This document shows, one piece after another, positions 4,570-5,143 of a stretch of DNA of 5,143 nt. Positions within the stretch are counted from its first letter, which is position 1. Each line of letters begins with the position of its first letter. The notes under the pieces were generated by a model. It made no database searches. It had not been told where the DNA came from and saw nothing but the letters and a program-made list of their open reading frames with translations. Where the stretch lies: NCBI GenBank assembly GCA_947508155.1, contig CANNRM010000066.1, positions 1 through 5,143 of the forward strand. Direction: 5' to 3'. This DNA comes from Rickettsiales bacterium. GTDB lineage: Bacteria > Pseudomonadota > Alphaproteobacteria > Rickettsiales > Rickettsiaceae. Position numbers and translations under genes: made by a program.

Positions 4570-5143
4570 TTAAAATCCCAGAGGAACAATTTTATCACTT
4601 GATGTAATTGCAATGGCCTTAAAAAGCTCACCCATTTGGTCTATACCAACAAGCCTATTATATTGATTATGTAATATATCGAACATATCAGGATTTTTGT
4701 GCACAAGAGCCTTAAATCTTATATCTATGCCACATTTCATTAAAAGCCGTCTTTGCGAAATAGAGCCATATGTTTGCACTTTGTTTAATGAACATGCATT
4801 TTTTAACGCCCAAAAATCTACATGGGAAGATAAATCAGCCGCACCTATTTCTGATAAAATAGGTACATATCTATGCTTTTTCACCGCCTGTAAAGTTTGT
4901 GTATATTGATAATTTTTGCGGAACTTAGATACAATATCATATCCATAATCGATAATTAGAGCCGCACCTTTGTTAATCTCGATATGCTCTGATATAGCTT
5001 TGATTATTTTTATCGACTCAGGAGATTCCTCTAGAACAGCACCATCACCCGCATTCTTATGTTCAAAAAGAAGCTGCTGCTCTAAAATTTTCTTAATTCC
5101 TCTAGTATCAAATGCTAAATTACCGCTTCCCGGATCAACTACT
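4570..5143 (-). CDS. midA: MidA/NDUFAF7-family SAM-dependent methyltransferase (C-terminal part, start beyond window)
   Basis: The frame is open from the right edge to the TAA at 4570-4572, giving 190 residues, the C-terminal half or so of a family of about 350-400. The in-frame GTG at 4884 is internal, not the start. Family landmarks in order (numbering from the first visible codon) are GDGAVLEESPES (about 32-44), KGAALIIDYGYD (about 58-69), TLQAVKKHRYVPILSEIGAA (about 83-102), then LSSHVDFWAL, and GIDQMGELFKAIAI close to the end, with a terminal PLGF matching the usual PPGF. The N-terminal SAM-binding glycine loop lies outside the window. The mitochondrial relative NDUFAF7 methylates an arginine of complex I subunit NDUFS2 during assembly; bacterial MidA is thought to act on a related target, but that is family inference. 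It is followed 43 bases later by the quinone oxidoreductase-like gene. Confidence 0.88.
   Translation of the reverse strand, partial: VVDPGSGNLAFDTRGIKKILEQQLLFEHKNAGDGAVLEESPESIKIIKAISEHIEINKGAALIIDYGYDIVSKFRKNYQYTQTLQAVKKHRYVPILSEIGAADLSSHVDFWALKNACSLNKVQTYGSISQRRLLMKCGIDIRFKALVHKNPDMFDILHNQYNRLVGIDQMGELFKAIAITSSDKIVPLGF

Noticed and set aside
4570..4884. A stand-alone 104-residue protein starting at the GTG at 4884
   Set aside because: The frame continues without a stop to the right edge and the added residues match the MidA family, so this GTG is internal to a larger truncated gene.
4284..4909. Plus-strand open frames over the oxidoreductase and MidA-like genes
   Set aside because: They are short, overlapping and antisense to recognised genes, with no motif of their own.

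Overview
The window is AT-rich, Gram-negative and alphaproteobacterial in character. The evidence is an IscU/IscA pair, a MidA (NDUFAF7-type) methyltransferase, a solute-binding protein with a Sec signal peptide and no lipobox (so periplasmic), and a palindromic repeat with CGTCATTGCGAG/GCAATGACG ends. Tight overlapping genes, low GC and a palindromic repeat inside a reading frame fit a Rickettsiales-like or other host-associated alphaproteobacterium. This placement is inference; no rRNA or other decisive marker is present.

Layout. Positions 1-508 (minus strand) hold iscU followed by the start of iscA, cut by the window edge; the two overlap by 4 bases. Positions 509-640 are a divergent promoter region serving iscU to the left and a four-gene operon to the right. 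Positions 641-3566 (plus strand) encode a TrpR/YerC-family repressor, a periplasmic binding protein, a membrane permease and an ATPase. Together these make an ABC importer of the TrpXYZ type (COG2984/COG4120/COG1101). Positions 3561-4526 (minus strand) encode a zinc-free quinone oxidoreductase-like protein that converges on the ATPase gene with a 6-base overlap. Positions 4570-5143 (minus strand) hold the C-terminal part of a MidA-family methyltransferase whose start lies beyond the right edge.

How it works together. The regulator and importer look like one self-regulated nutrient-uptake unit. An 18-base dyad, GTACTATCATGCTAGCAC, lies over the -10 box and predicted start site of the operon promoter and has the layout of a trp operator (CTA/CTAG cores at operator spacing). 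The simplest reading is a repressor controlling its own operon in response to an amino acid, most likely tryptophan. Two regulator residues that differ from E. coli TrpR leave the ligand open.

The most unusual feature is a palindromic repeat family with two copies in this operon. A full inverted repeat sits between the binding-protein and permease genes. A half copy lies inside the binding-protein gene and encodes part of its signal peptide.
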